From NCBI GenBank assembly GCA_902495155.1, contig CABUWD010000130.1, positions 1 through 5,274 of the forward strand: DNA of 5,274 bases, in the 5' to 3' direction. The notes under the pieces were generated by a model that was given only the letters and a program-made list of their open reading frames with translations, had not been told where the DNA came from and did no database searches. This stretch comes from an uncultured Collinsella sp. GTDB lineage: Bacteria; Actinomycetota; Coriobacteriia; Coriobacteriales; Coriobacteriaceae. A program made the position numbers and the translations under genes. Positions 1-4,902 of this stretch are shown here, one piece after another; position 1 is the stretch's first letter; every line of letters begins with the position of its first letter.

Positions 1-139
1 CCCGGTCGAACGGGCTCACGGGCAGGAAGCGCGAGCAGCACTCGCCGCAGCCCCTGCAGTCGCCCGTGTAGAGGTCGGTCACGTCGTCGCTCTGGAGCCC
101 GGCGTGGATGGCCGCGGCGATGGCCTTCTCGTCATTCAT
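1..139 (-). CDS. YkgJ-like cysteine-cluster protein (3' end beyond left edge)
   Basis: A frame starting ATG at 139 and open to the window edge gives 46 residues. An Ala/Asp-rich helical start (MNDEKAIAAAIHAGL) is followed by a dense cysteine motif, CRGCGECC (28-35), and then SRFLPVSPFDR. C-x2-C-G-x-C-C followed by hydrophobic residues and a conserved acidic/arginine segment is the hallmark of the YkgJ family, which is thought to bind a metal or iron-sulfur cluster; its function is poorly defined. An AGGGCGGG stretch precedes the ATG. A second ATG at 135 is out of frame. The gene follows the 136-aa gene after 37 nt on the same strand and is probably part of the same operon. Most of the protein is not visible. 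Confidence 0.75.
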   Translation of the reverse strand, partial: MNDEKAIAAAIHAGLQSDDVTDLYTGDCRGCGECCSRFLPVSPFDR

Positions 140-176
140 CGGCCCGCCCTGCCGCTCCTGTCGGGCACGGCGGACT

Positions 177-587
177 CTACTCGGCACTCTTGGCCACCTT
201 CTTGTCGTAGATCTTCTTGAGGTCCCGGTGCATGAACCGGGTGAACTCCTCCTCGCCGACGTCGTCCGCCAGCGCCACATATCGCATCGCATCGTGGCAC
301 CATTCGTCGAAGTCGAGCAGCCTTCCGCTGAACGCGCTCTTGACGTCCGTGACCTCGGCGTAGGTGAAGCGGGTCAGCATCTCCTCGCGCATGACCTTGT
401 CGGCCAGCGCCTCGATGGGTGTCTTGTCGCGGTTGATGATGCGTCTGTAGCCGTTGGCCCTCTTTGTCATGGCGTCGAGCTGCTTGGCCAGCTTGTTGTT
501 CTCGGCCGCGAGGCGCTCGTTACGGCGCTGCTCGTAGTCGAGCTCGGCGAGCACGTGCTGCTCGCAATTGGTGATCTCCATCGTCAT
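177..587 (-). CDS. Coiled-coil hypothetical phage protein, 136 aa
   Basis: Unrecognised 136-aa protein. Residues about 10-42 form a likely coiled coil (LAELDYEQRRNERLAAEN, then KLAKQLDAM). A compact, charged, mostly helical part follows (55-132) with TPIEALADKVMREEM, FTYAEVTDVKSAF, LLDFDEWCHDAMRYV and a lysine-rich end. No membrane segment or metal cluster is seen. The ATG at 587 overlaps the HNH-like stop as ATGA, but AGGTG is then only about 2 nt away. The second ATG at 581 (MEITNCEQ) has about 8 nt spacing from the same site and may be the true start. The stop is followed by a 37-nt gap, one of the longest in the block. Confidence 0.88.
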   Translation of the reverse strand: MTMEITNCEQHVLAELDYEQRRNERLAAENNKLAKQLDAMTKRANGYRRIINRDKTPIEALADKVMREEMLTRFTYAEVTDVKSAFSGRLLDFDEWCHDAMRYVALADDVGEEEFTRFMHRDLKKIYDKKVAKSAE

Positions 588-1036
588 TTCACCTCTCGGA
601 TGATCTCGTTTCCGTAACGGTCGGTGATGGCCCAGTAGCCGAACATGTAGAGGTCGGGGCTGTGCGGCGGATACTCCCTGAGCAGCGTGCCGGACCACCA
701 TGCCTCCTCGGCCGCCCCGGTGCGCCATACCCACTCGGCCATGAGGCCGCCGTCGTGGAACTTCCCGTGGCACCCGGTCGTGCCGGAGCCGCACAGGGCG
801 AACAGCGGGCTGCGCAGCTCCCACACCCCGTTGGGCGTGACGAGCCTGAACGTCTTTCCCCACGACCTGCGGGCGACGTGGTGGCAGTTGGAGGCGCGCC
901 TGCCGCACACCGCGCACCGGGCCTGCGTCGGCTCGTATGCCGTGTCGTGCGTGTACCTCGCCCCGAGGTGGGGCTTGCCGTACAGCTCGGCGCGCTCCTT
1001 CGGCCATCCCCTCAGCAGGCCCGCGTCGAGGATCAT
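584..1036 (-). CDS. HNH-endonuclease-like zinc-binding phage protein
   Basis: A 150-aa protein with an HNH-like treble-clef layout: CAVCG (41-45), CHHVARRSWGK (51-61), a spacer, then LFALCGSGTTGCHGKFHDG (78-96). C41, C44, C82 and C89 could bind zinc; H52/H53, H90 and H94 are the candidate catalytic histidines. The usual Asn a few residues before the L-x-x-LC segment is not evident (SPLFALC is found instead), so nuclease activity is uncertain. A Trp-rich C-terminal half (WVWRTGAAEEAWWSG, then MFGYWAITDRYGNEI) looks like a family-specific extension. The start overlaps the previous stop as ATGA with AGGAGG upstream; the longer open frame to 1480 is antisense-free shadow of the previous gene. Role could be recombination, processing or host-DNA cutting. 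Confidence 0.8.
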   Translation of the reverse strand: MILDAGLLRGWPKERAELYGKPHLGARYTHDTAYEPTQARCAVCGRRASNCHHVARRSWGKTFRLVTPNGVWELRSPLFALCGSGTTGCHGKFHDGGLMAEWVWRTGAAEEAWWSGTLLREYPPHSPDLYMFGYWAITDRYGNEIIREVK

Positions 1037-1902
1037 GAGAGCCTCCTCTCGCACGCGGCGCGGGCGGCCAGCAGCCTCTGCGCGTCCTGGTACAGCCCGA
1101 ACCGGTCCCTGCTCGCGGTCGTGCCCCGCGGGGCCGCGACCTTGGCCGGGTCGATGCCCGGGTGCTCGGACGCCCACCGGCGCTCCTGCTCGGCCAGCGC
1201 CTCCTCGGGCGTCCTGGTCGGCCTGAACGTCGCGGCCTCGACCTCCGAGGCGGTGGGCTTGCCGCGGCTCCGGGCCTCGGCGTCGAGCTCGCGCTGGCGG
1301 CGGTGCCACTGCCGGGCCTGCGGCTGCCAGTCCGAGATCGGCATGCCGTTGGACTTGCGCCAGCCCTGCGACGCGTAGAAGTCGAAGAACGCCTGCGGGT
1401 CGCCGTTCAGGCAGTTGGCCCCGAAGTACGCGGCGACCTCCTCGGCGGTCGGCGGCTCGAAGCCCTCGGGCGCGGCGCACGCGTCCGCACTGCCCTGCAC
1501 TGGAATGGCCTGGTTTGGTATGGACTGGTATGGATTGGTATATAAGGAGGGGTTATCAGGTTCCGAAACCCCCGTTTCGGTAGTTTCCGAAACCCCGAAA
1601 CACCCGTTTCCGTTTTCCGAAACCCCCGTTTCCGAGGTTTCCGTATCCTCCGAAACCCCCGTTTCGCACTTGGAGTCCTTGCGCGGCCTGCCGCCCTTGT
1701 TCTTGTTGCGGGCGGCGAGGCTGTTGTCGATGTCCTCTCGCAGGCTCTCGAACACGGCGGAAAGCGCCCAGTCGGCGAACTCCGGCTCGATGCCGTTTGT
1801 GCCGTACTGGATGATGGCCCAGCACAGCTCCCCGCGCGGCCCCTCCGGCACGCGCTCGAGGGCGGCGGTGAGCTTCGGGAACCACGTGAACTTGCTCGCC
1901 AT
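1033..1902 (-). CDS. DUF6291-type phage protein, probable replication factor, contains candidate origin
   Basis: A 289-aa protein. The N-terminal part (1-75) has the DUF6291-like pattern: LCWAIIQYGTNGIEPEFADW (26-45), an AVFESLREDIDNS helix and a basic NKNKGGRPRK end (67-75). A linker (76-147) holds four GVSE-containing units and then a Tyr/Pro/Gln/Ile run (YTNPYQSIPNQAIPVQ). A second domain (148-202) has PTAEEVAAYF, DPQAFFDFYASQGW and DWQPQARQWHRR. That pattern recurs in phage replication and DnaD/RepO-like proteins. A charged helical tail follows (203-289). The start at 1902 is preferred over upstream in-frame ATGs because the protein becomes family-like there, it overlaps the previous stop as TGATG, and GGGGGTGG lies about 7 nt upstream. 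A replication role is inferred from architecture, neighbours and the repeated DNA in the linker. No ATPase motif is present. Confidence 0.85.
   Translation of the reverse strand: MASKFTWFPKLTAALERVPEGPRGELCWAIIQYGTNGIEPEFADWALSAVFESLREDIDNSLAARNKNKGGRPRKDSKCETGVSEDTETSETGVSENGNGCFGVSETTETGVSEPDNPSLYTNPYQSIPNQAIPVQGSADACAAPEGFEPPTAEEVAAYFGANCLNGDPQAFFDFYASQGWRKSNGMPISDWQPQARQWHRRQRELDAEARSRGKPTASEVEAATFRPTRTPEEALAEQERRWASEHPGIDPAKVAAPRGTTASRDRFGLYQDAQRLLAARAACERRLS
1037..1050 (-). promoter_or_regulatory. Ribosome binding site within a small hairpin
   Basis: The 14 bases just before the ATG at 1036 read GAGAGGAGGCTCTC on the minus strand. AGGAGG is a near-perfect Shine-Dalgarno site 5 nt from the start. 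GAGAG and CTCTC can pair as a 5-bp stem with GAGG in the loop. This may modulate initiation of the HNH-like gene, but the stem is weak and ribosomes finishing the overlapping upstream gene would melt it. Confidence 0.55.
1501..1540. repeat. Eight tandem TGGNN pentamers
   Basis: From 1501 to 1540 the plus strand reads TGGNN eight times without slippage, several ending in TA, followed by TATAAGG. The 5-bp period is not a multiple of three, so the pattern cannot come from a repeated peptide. In the protein it becomes the YTNPYQSIPNQAIPVQ run. The 50 bases 1511-1560 are about 56% A+T, clearly richer in A+T than the surrounding genes. The plus strand is also (GGNNN)n, which could allow a two-layer G-quadruplex. 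Confidence 0.85.
1561..1666. repeat. GAAAC/GTTTC inverted-repeat array, candidate iterons
   Basis: Eleven 5-bp arms occur in about 102 bp. GAAAC is at 1565, 1589, 1597, 1619 and 1652; GTTTC is at 1574, 1583, 1606, 1628, 1637 and 1661 (plus-strand starts). The best unit, CCGAAACCCCCGTTTCGG (1563-1580), is a perfect inverted repeat with 7-bp arms and a CCCC loop. Near copies start at 1617 and 1650, and a spread-out variant starts at 1587. The protein reads mostly ETGVSE, but some arms are in another frame: CF at 1597-1601 and GN at 1606-1610. Confidence 0.85.
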
Positions 1903-2012
1903 CAGAACCACCCCCAGAGAAGCGAAGAGAAGAACAGGAAACCCGCGGCGAAGGAGGCGGCGAACAGGGCCGCCTCCCAGTGGTCGCGGATGATGTCGGG
2001 TACGCGCCCCAT
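1902..2012 (-). CDS. Small predicted single-span membrane peptide, 36 aa
   Basis: A 36-aa frame with a short polar N-terminus (MGRVPDIIRDHWE) and a hydrophobic, aromatic stretch from about residue 14 to the end (ALFAASFAAGFLFF, then LLWGWF), long enough to span the membrane once. It exactly fills the gap between the SSB and DUF6291 genes. Its ATG shares one base with the SSB stop (TGATG) and its TGA shares one base with the next start (TGATG). That tight packing is the best evidence that it is a real gene. GAGGA lies about 12 nt upstream within ssb, so re-initiation is the likely mode of translation. Function is unknown. The alternative, a non-coding spacer, would not easily explain both one-base overlaps. 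Confidence 0.68.
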   Translation of the reverse strand: MGRVPDIIRDHWEAALFAASFAAGFLFFSSLLWGWF

Positions 2013-2581
2013 CAGAACGGGATGTCCTCGTCGTACACGTCCAGCTGCTGCTGGGCGGGTGCCGGCTGCGGCGCTGCCTGCTGCGGGGCCTGCTGCGGTG
2101 CCTGCTGGTAGGCCTGCTGGGCGTTCCATTGCGGCGCGGGCTGCTGCGGCGCCGGCTGCGGGGCATATGCCCGCGGGGCGGGCTGGGGCGCGTACTGCTG
2201 CTGGTATCCCTGCGGCGCGTACTGCTGCGGGGCCTGCTGGCCGTTGGGGTTCTGGCTCATGAGGACGACCTCGTCGGGGATGATCTCGACCTTCGAGCGC
2301 CTGCCGCCCCCGTTCTTGTCCTCCCAGGAGCTGTAGCGCAGCTTCCCCTCGATGGCGACCTTCATGCCCTTGCGCAGGATGCGCGAGAGCGCCTCGGCGC
2401 GGTTGCCGAACATGGTGCAGTCGATGAAGTTGGGATAGTCCTCCCACTCCCCCGTCTGCTGGTTGCGGCGGCGGTCGTTGACGGCCACGCCGAAGCCCAG
2501 CACCTGCGTGCCGCCCGGCGTGACGCGCAGCTCGGGGTCTCGGGTCAGATTGCCCGACACGACCACTCTGTTGATGCTCAT
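2012..2581 (-). CDS. ssb: Single-stranded DNA-binding protein (SSB)
   Basis: Coats ssDNA during phage replication and recombination and docks partner proteins through its C-terminus. The 189-aa product has a classic OB-fold: MSINRVVVSGNLTRDPELR (1-19), GTQVLGFGVAVND (24-36), FIDCTMFGNRAEAL (52-65), GMKVAIEGKLR (72-82) and VEIIPDEVVLM (98-108). A low-complexity Gln/Pro/Ala/Tyr tail (about 112-180) ends in DVYDEDIPF, the canonical acidic tip that binds SSB-interacting proteins. The start at 2581 is chosen because it matches the family N-terminus, overlaps the previous stop as ATGA and has a good AGGAG site. The stop overlaps the next start as TGATG. The tail is encoded by CAG/CCG-rich DNA that also opens long meaningless frames on the other strand. 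Confidence 0.97.
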   Translation of the reverse strand: MSINRVVVSGNLTRDPELRVTPGGTQVLGFGVAVNDRRRNQQTGEWEDYPNFIDCTMFGNRAEALSRILRKGMKVAIEGKLRYSSWEDKNGGGRRSKVEIIPDEVVLMSQNPNGQQAPQQYAPQGYQQQYAPQPAPRAYAPQPAPQQPAPQWNAQQAYQQAPQQAPQQAAPQPAPAQQQLDVYDEDIPF

Positions 2582-2925
2582 CTGTATGTCTCCTCTCCGC
2601 CGCTCGTCCATGTCCTCTGGATATCAGCGTCCACTGTCTTGATTCGCAGCTTGAGGGCCATGATCGCCTCGCTCGATGCCTTGTAGAGAGCTTCGGCGCA
2701 GTCGCGCAGCTGCTTCTTCTCGGCTATCTCCTCGCGCCCCCGGCACAGGTCGCCGATGATGGTCACCGGCGTGCCCTTGGAGCGCTCCTCGAGGATTGCG
2801 ATGCGCAGGGCCTTGCGGTAGTCCGCCTCATTCTCGGCGTACTGCTGGCCCGTCCGCCTGAGCGTGTCCAGCTCCGCCATGAGGCGCTCGAACAGCTCCT
2901 CGCGCTGCGCGTACATGTCCTGCAT
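2578..2925 (-). CDS. Conserved-looking helical phage protein, 115 aa, function unknown
   Basis: A 115-aa, almost entirely helical protein. An N-terminal amphipathic helix (1-28) is followed by DYRKALRIAILEERSKGTPV (35-54), IIGDLCRG (56-63) and a long helix with KQLRDCAEALYKASSEAI (71-88). The pattern of a DYR...AL..E...G.PVT...D..RG core followed by a helical hairpin is common in small proteins of phage recombination modules. I know no function for it and assign none. It starts 3 nt after the ERF stop without a clear Shine-Dalgarno site. A second ATG (M4) at 2916 has a weak AGGA close upstream, so the start is uncertain by three residues. Its TGA overlaps the SSB start as ATGA. Confidence 0.9.
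   Translation of the reverse strand: MQDMYAQREELFERLMAELDTLRRTGQQYAENEADYRKALRIAILEERSKGTPVTIIGDLCRGREEIAEKKQLRDCAEALYKASSEAIMALKLRIKTVDADIQRTWTSGGEETYR
2590..2594 (-). promoter_or_regulatory. Ribosome binding site that fixes the SSB start
   Basis: AGGAG on the minus strand (within GAGAGGAGAC) lies 8 nt before the ATG at 2581. It supports that ATG over the in-frame upstream ATG at 2611, whose extra residues (MDERRRGDIQ) are not SSB-like and lie inside the preceding gene. Confidence 0.8.
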
Positions 2926-2928
2926 GGC

Positions 2929-3486
2929 CTACAGGACGCGCCACGTCGGGGTGGCGCAGCAGCCGGGATGCTTCTTGAACTCCTCGTACTGCTCTTTCGA
3001 CTCGAAGGTGTAGGCCGTGCCGCAGGCCTTGCACTTCGCCGTGAAGCCGCCGCTCTCGGGCGGTTCCTTCTCGGGCTTGTCCGACAGCGCGTCCGGGTCG
3101 CTCTGCCCGTCGATTGCGAACAGGCCGCAGAGCGCGTACTTGCGCGCGTAGCTCGACGCCATCCCGGTCACCTGCGCGTCGTCGGAGCCGCTCTTGTGCT
3201 CCGTCTCGCGGGCGTAGGCCTTGAACTCCCTCGTATCGCCGTGCCCGTCCTCGAAGAACAGCGTGCACGTCGCCTCGACGTAGTAGCGCTCGCCCACCTT
3301 GCAGATGCCGTCCTGGAGCGTGAACGCCACGCCCGCCTCCTTGCAGGGCTCCTTGAGCGCGGCGACGATGTCCTCGAACGAGCGGTAGCTGAACTTCCCG
3401 AATGCGTTGTAGCGCGCCTTGGGGACTGTCACGGAGCGCTGCACCTTGGCTATCGCCTGGGAGAGCGTCATCTCCTCGTCGGCCAT
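2929..3486 (-). CDS. erf: ERF-family single-strand annealing recombinase with C-terminal Cys cluster
   Basis: Single-strand DNA annealing protein of the ERF superfamily (P22 Erf-like), used in phage homologous recombination. Seen: an N-terminal helix (LSQAIAKVQRSV, 8-19), FGKFSYRSFEDIVAALK (29-45) matching the family Y-x-x-YrsfedI block, a beta region (53-90), and GMASSYARKYALCGLFAI (108-125) matching the conserved G-s-x-x-sYARrYaL block. A short acidic linker (130-146) leads to a cysteine-bearing tail with C152, C155, C176 and C177, and TW near the end, which looks like a degenerate zinc ribbon. At 185 aa it is near the usual size for ERF plus a small tail. ATG directly abuts the DUF1351 stop (TAGATG), with AAGGGGG 8 nt upstream. 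No exonuclease gene is adjacent in the window. Confidence 0.95.
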   Translation of the reverse strand: MADEEMTLSQAIAKVQRSVTVPKARYNAFGKFSYRSFEDIVAALKEPCKEAGVAFTLQDGICKVGERYYVEATCTLFFEDGHGDTREFKAYARETEHKSGSDDAQVTGMASSYARKYALCGLFAIDGQSDPDALSDKPEKEPPESGGFTAKCKACGTAYTFESKEQYEEFKKHPGCCATPTWRVL

Positions 3487-4377
3487 CTAGCACACCCCCT
3501 TGCACTTGATGGTGCCGGTGATGCCGCGCTCGCGCAGCGCCGCGGCGAGCAGCTCCATCTGCGAGCGGGTCGCGGACGGGATCTCGACCGTCCACGCGCA
3601 GGACAGCTCGGGACGCGGCGCGGCGGCTGGTTCCGCCTGGCGCCTCGGTGCGGGACGCGGCGCGGGCTTGGACTCGACCGCCTCGCGCATGGCGGCGATG
3701 CGGGCGTCCTCCTCGTCGGCGGCGCGGGCGGCGTTGAGCGCCGAGCCAAGGTCGAGCGTGCGGAACAGCTCGCGCTCGGCGACCTCGTAGTGGGCCATGG
3801 AGTCGCGCTGCGCCTTGAGCGTGTCCCAGTCGCGCGCGACGGCTGAGACCTTGTCCTCGAGGGCCTTCTTGGCCTTCGCCTCGCCGAACGACTTGTTGAG
3901 CCATCTGTCGTCGTGCAGGCGCTCGTAGGGCACGACCGGCGAGAGGAGCTCCGCGAACTCCCTGTAGTGGGCCTCGAGTGCGGCCCTCGCGCCCGCCTTG
4001 CGCCTCTCCTCCGCCTCGTCGAGCTGCGCCTTGATGCCGTCCGACGCGCCGTCGATGATGGACGTGATCTCCTTGCAGCGCTTCTCGAAGGCGGCGAGCG
4101 GCTTGTTGTACTCGCGCTTCACGGCCTTGCGGCGTTCGTCGATCTCCTTCTTGATGCCGTTGAGGTAGCTGCGGTCGTGCTTGGCCTCCTTGATGGCCTG
4201 GGCGCTCGTGAGGTCGTAGGTGGCGCCCTCGTAGTCGGCGACGACCTTCTTCACGTGGGCCTCCAGCGCGTCCATGTTCGAAGCGATGGTGGCCTCGGTG
4301 TACGTGACCTCAAGCGTGGTGGCCTCGGTTTCGATGACCTCGGCCTCGACCTGCTGCGGTTCGGTTTCTTTAGCCAT
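3487..4377 (-). CDS. DUF1351 family coiled-coil phage protein
   Basis: A 296-aa protein of the DUF1351 type, a family found in phage recombination loci next to RecT/ERF annealing proteins; its biochemical role is not established. Visible layout: an acidic, Thr/Glu-rich N-terminus (1-33); a long charged helical region (34-145) with the family-like pattern LNGIKKEIDERRKAVKREYNKPLAAFEKRCKEI (written here as residues about 72-104); a WLNKSFGEAKAK block (159-170); a second helical region to about 236; a Pro/Ala/Arg linker (237-256); and a compact C-terminal domain with TVEIPSATRSQMELLAAALRERGI at about 263-286. The start overlaps the preceding stop by 8 nt, with only a weak GGGCGAG site, so translation is probably coupled. 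Its TAG is immediately followed by the ERF ATG. Inference: a partner of the ERF annealing protein. Confidence 0.9.
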   Translation of the reverse strand: MAKETEPQQVEAEVIETEATTLEVTYTEATIASNMDALEAHVKKVVADYEGATYDLTSAQAIKEAKHDRSYLNGIKKEIDERRKAVKREYNKPLAAFEKRCKEITSIIDGASDGIKAQLDEAEERRKAGARAALEAHYREFAELLSPVVPYERLHDDRWLNKSFGEAKAKKALEDKVSAVARDWDTLKAQRDSMAHYEVAERELFRTLDLGSALNAARAADEEDARIAAMREAVESKPAPRPAPRRQAEPAAAPRPELSCAWTVEIPSATRSQMELLAAALRERGITGTIKCKGVC

Positions 4378-4573
4378 AAATCTCGCCCGTCTCGTCGTCG
4401 AAGTCCATGGCCTGCTGCTGCTCGGCCACGGTGAGCAAAACCGTCTTGCCGCTCTGCTTGATGATGCGGAAGGCGTCGGCGTTGTCGGTCAGGATCTCGA
4501 ATTGCAGGGTTGCAACGCTGCCCTTCACGGTGGCCTGCTTGAACTGCGCCTGGATGGTGGCTTCGTTGATCAT
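4370..4573 (-). CDS. Small hypothetical phage protein, 67 aa
   Basis: Unrecognised small protein (MINEATIQAQFKQATVKG... ending MDFDDETGEIYG). Alternating hydrophobic and polar residues around residues 18-50 (SVATLQFEIL, KTVLLTVAEQQ) suggest a small beta-rich fold, followed by an acidic tail. The frame is open upstream to 4726, but that extension is arginine-rich nonsense antisense to nothing and overlaps the 105-aa gene in another frame. The ATG at 4573 has an AGGAGGT site at ideal spacing and is clearly the true start. The stop overlaps the start of the DUF1351 gene by 8 nt (ATGGCTAA). Small beta proteins with a DFDxETGE-like end are familiar to me beside phage recombinase genes, but I cannot assign a function. 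Confidence 0.86.
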   Translation of the reverse strand: MINEATIQAQFKQATVKGSVATLQFEILTDNADAFRIIKQSGKTVLLTVAEQQQAMDFDDETGEIYG

Positions 4574-4579
4574 GTCGTT

Positions 4580-4586
4580 ACCTCCT
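4580..4586 (-). promoter_or_regulatory. Strong ribosome binding site overlapping the upstream stop codon
   Basis: AGGAGGT on the minus strand lies 6 nt before the ATG at 4573 and shares bases with the TAG stop of the 105-aa gene. It is the strongest anti-16S match in the window. It decides the start of the 67-aa gene against the longer open frame that begins at 4726. Confidence 0.85.
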
Positions 4587-4902
4587 ATTTGATGCCGAGA
4601 ACGGCGGCAAGGAACGCGCGACCGAACTCGCGCTCTTCCTCGCTGACGGGCTTGATCTTGTCGGCGATGAACTCGCGGCTCTTGGCGACGCACTTCTCGT
4701 CGATTCTGGAAAGCCCGGCCTCGCAAAGCGCGATCATCACGTGGTAGGCGTTTGCCGCCGTCTCGCCGTCGTTGTTGTCAGGATGCGTGGCGTCGAACAT
4801 GAGGTTGTTCGCGATGCAGGCGGCGTGGTCGAGCACTGCTTTGTGGAACTTGGTCCCGTGGAAGTCCTCAAAGCCGTTCTCTTCGAAGTATTTGGCGTTC
4901 AT
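4585..4902 (-). CDS. Hypothetical phage protein, 105 aa
   Basis: I do not recognise this family. The 105-residue protein is soluble-looking and mostly helical. It has a central His/Asn/Asp-rich stretch (about residues 36-56, including DATHPDNNDGETAANAYH) and a charged C-terminal helix (EEEREFGRAFLAAVLGIK). It has no signal peptide, membrane segment or paired cysteine cluster. The start is well supported: ATG overlaps the RusA stop as ATGA, and AAGGAG lies 6 nt upstream. Its TAG stop is embedded in the Shine-Dalgarno site of the next gene. Position between a resolvase and an annealing module suggests a DNA-metabolism accessory role, but that is context only. Confidence 0.9.
   Translation of the reverse strand: MNAKYFEENGFEDFHGTKFHKAVLDHAACIANNLMFDATHPDNNDGETAANAYHVMIALCEAGLSRIDEKCVAKSREFIADKIKPVSEEEREFGRAFLAAVLGIK

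Larger units (their letters stand above)
1501..1667. other. Candidate phage replication origin inside the DUF6291 gene
   Basis: An iteron-like inverted-repeat array (1561-1666) sits next to a pentamer tract and a TATATAA segment (1501-1545) of locally raised A+T content. All lie in the linker-coding part of a probable replication gene. The plan parallels the lambda origin, where four 18-19 bp iterons and an AT-rich region lie within gene O. Repeats and base composition are seen directly; origin function is inferred. Confidence 0.5.

Noticed and set aside
108..617. Plus-strand open frame of 169 codons
   Set aside because: Antisense to the 136-aa coiled-coil gene and the YkgJ-like start; low-complexity Leu/Val composition and no supporting ribosome site or neighbours on that strand.
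1553..1561. Possible DnaA box (TTATCAGGT)
   Set aside because: Several mismatches to TTATNCACA and only one occurrence, so it does not support a DnaA-dependent origin.
1561..1667. Repeat array as a CRISPR or a transcription terminator
   Set aside because: Spacings are irregular and short, there is no spacer structure or U-tract, and the region lies within a coding frame.
2042..2248. CAG/GCC-rich repetitive DNA as an independent repeat element
   Set aside because: It encodes the Gln/Pro/Ala linker expected between the SSB OB-fold and the acidic tip; codon-level low complexity explains it.
2582..2611. Ten-residue N-terminal extension of SSB from an upstream ATG
   Set aside because: The extension lies inside the preceding gene and is not SSB-like; the ATG at 2581 has a good Shine-Dalgarno site and an ATGA overlap.
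2968..3846. Long plus-strand open frame (292 codons) opposite ERF and DUF1351
   Set aside because: Leu/Arg/Ala-rich antisense shadow typical of GC-rich DNA; the minus strand encodes recognisable ERF and DUF1351 proteins here.
2828..3904. Minus-strand 358-codon frame overlapping ERF and DUF1351
   Set aside because: Arg/Gly-rich off-frame reading of two confidently identified genes on the same strand.
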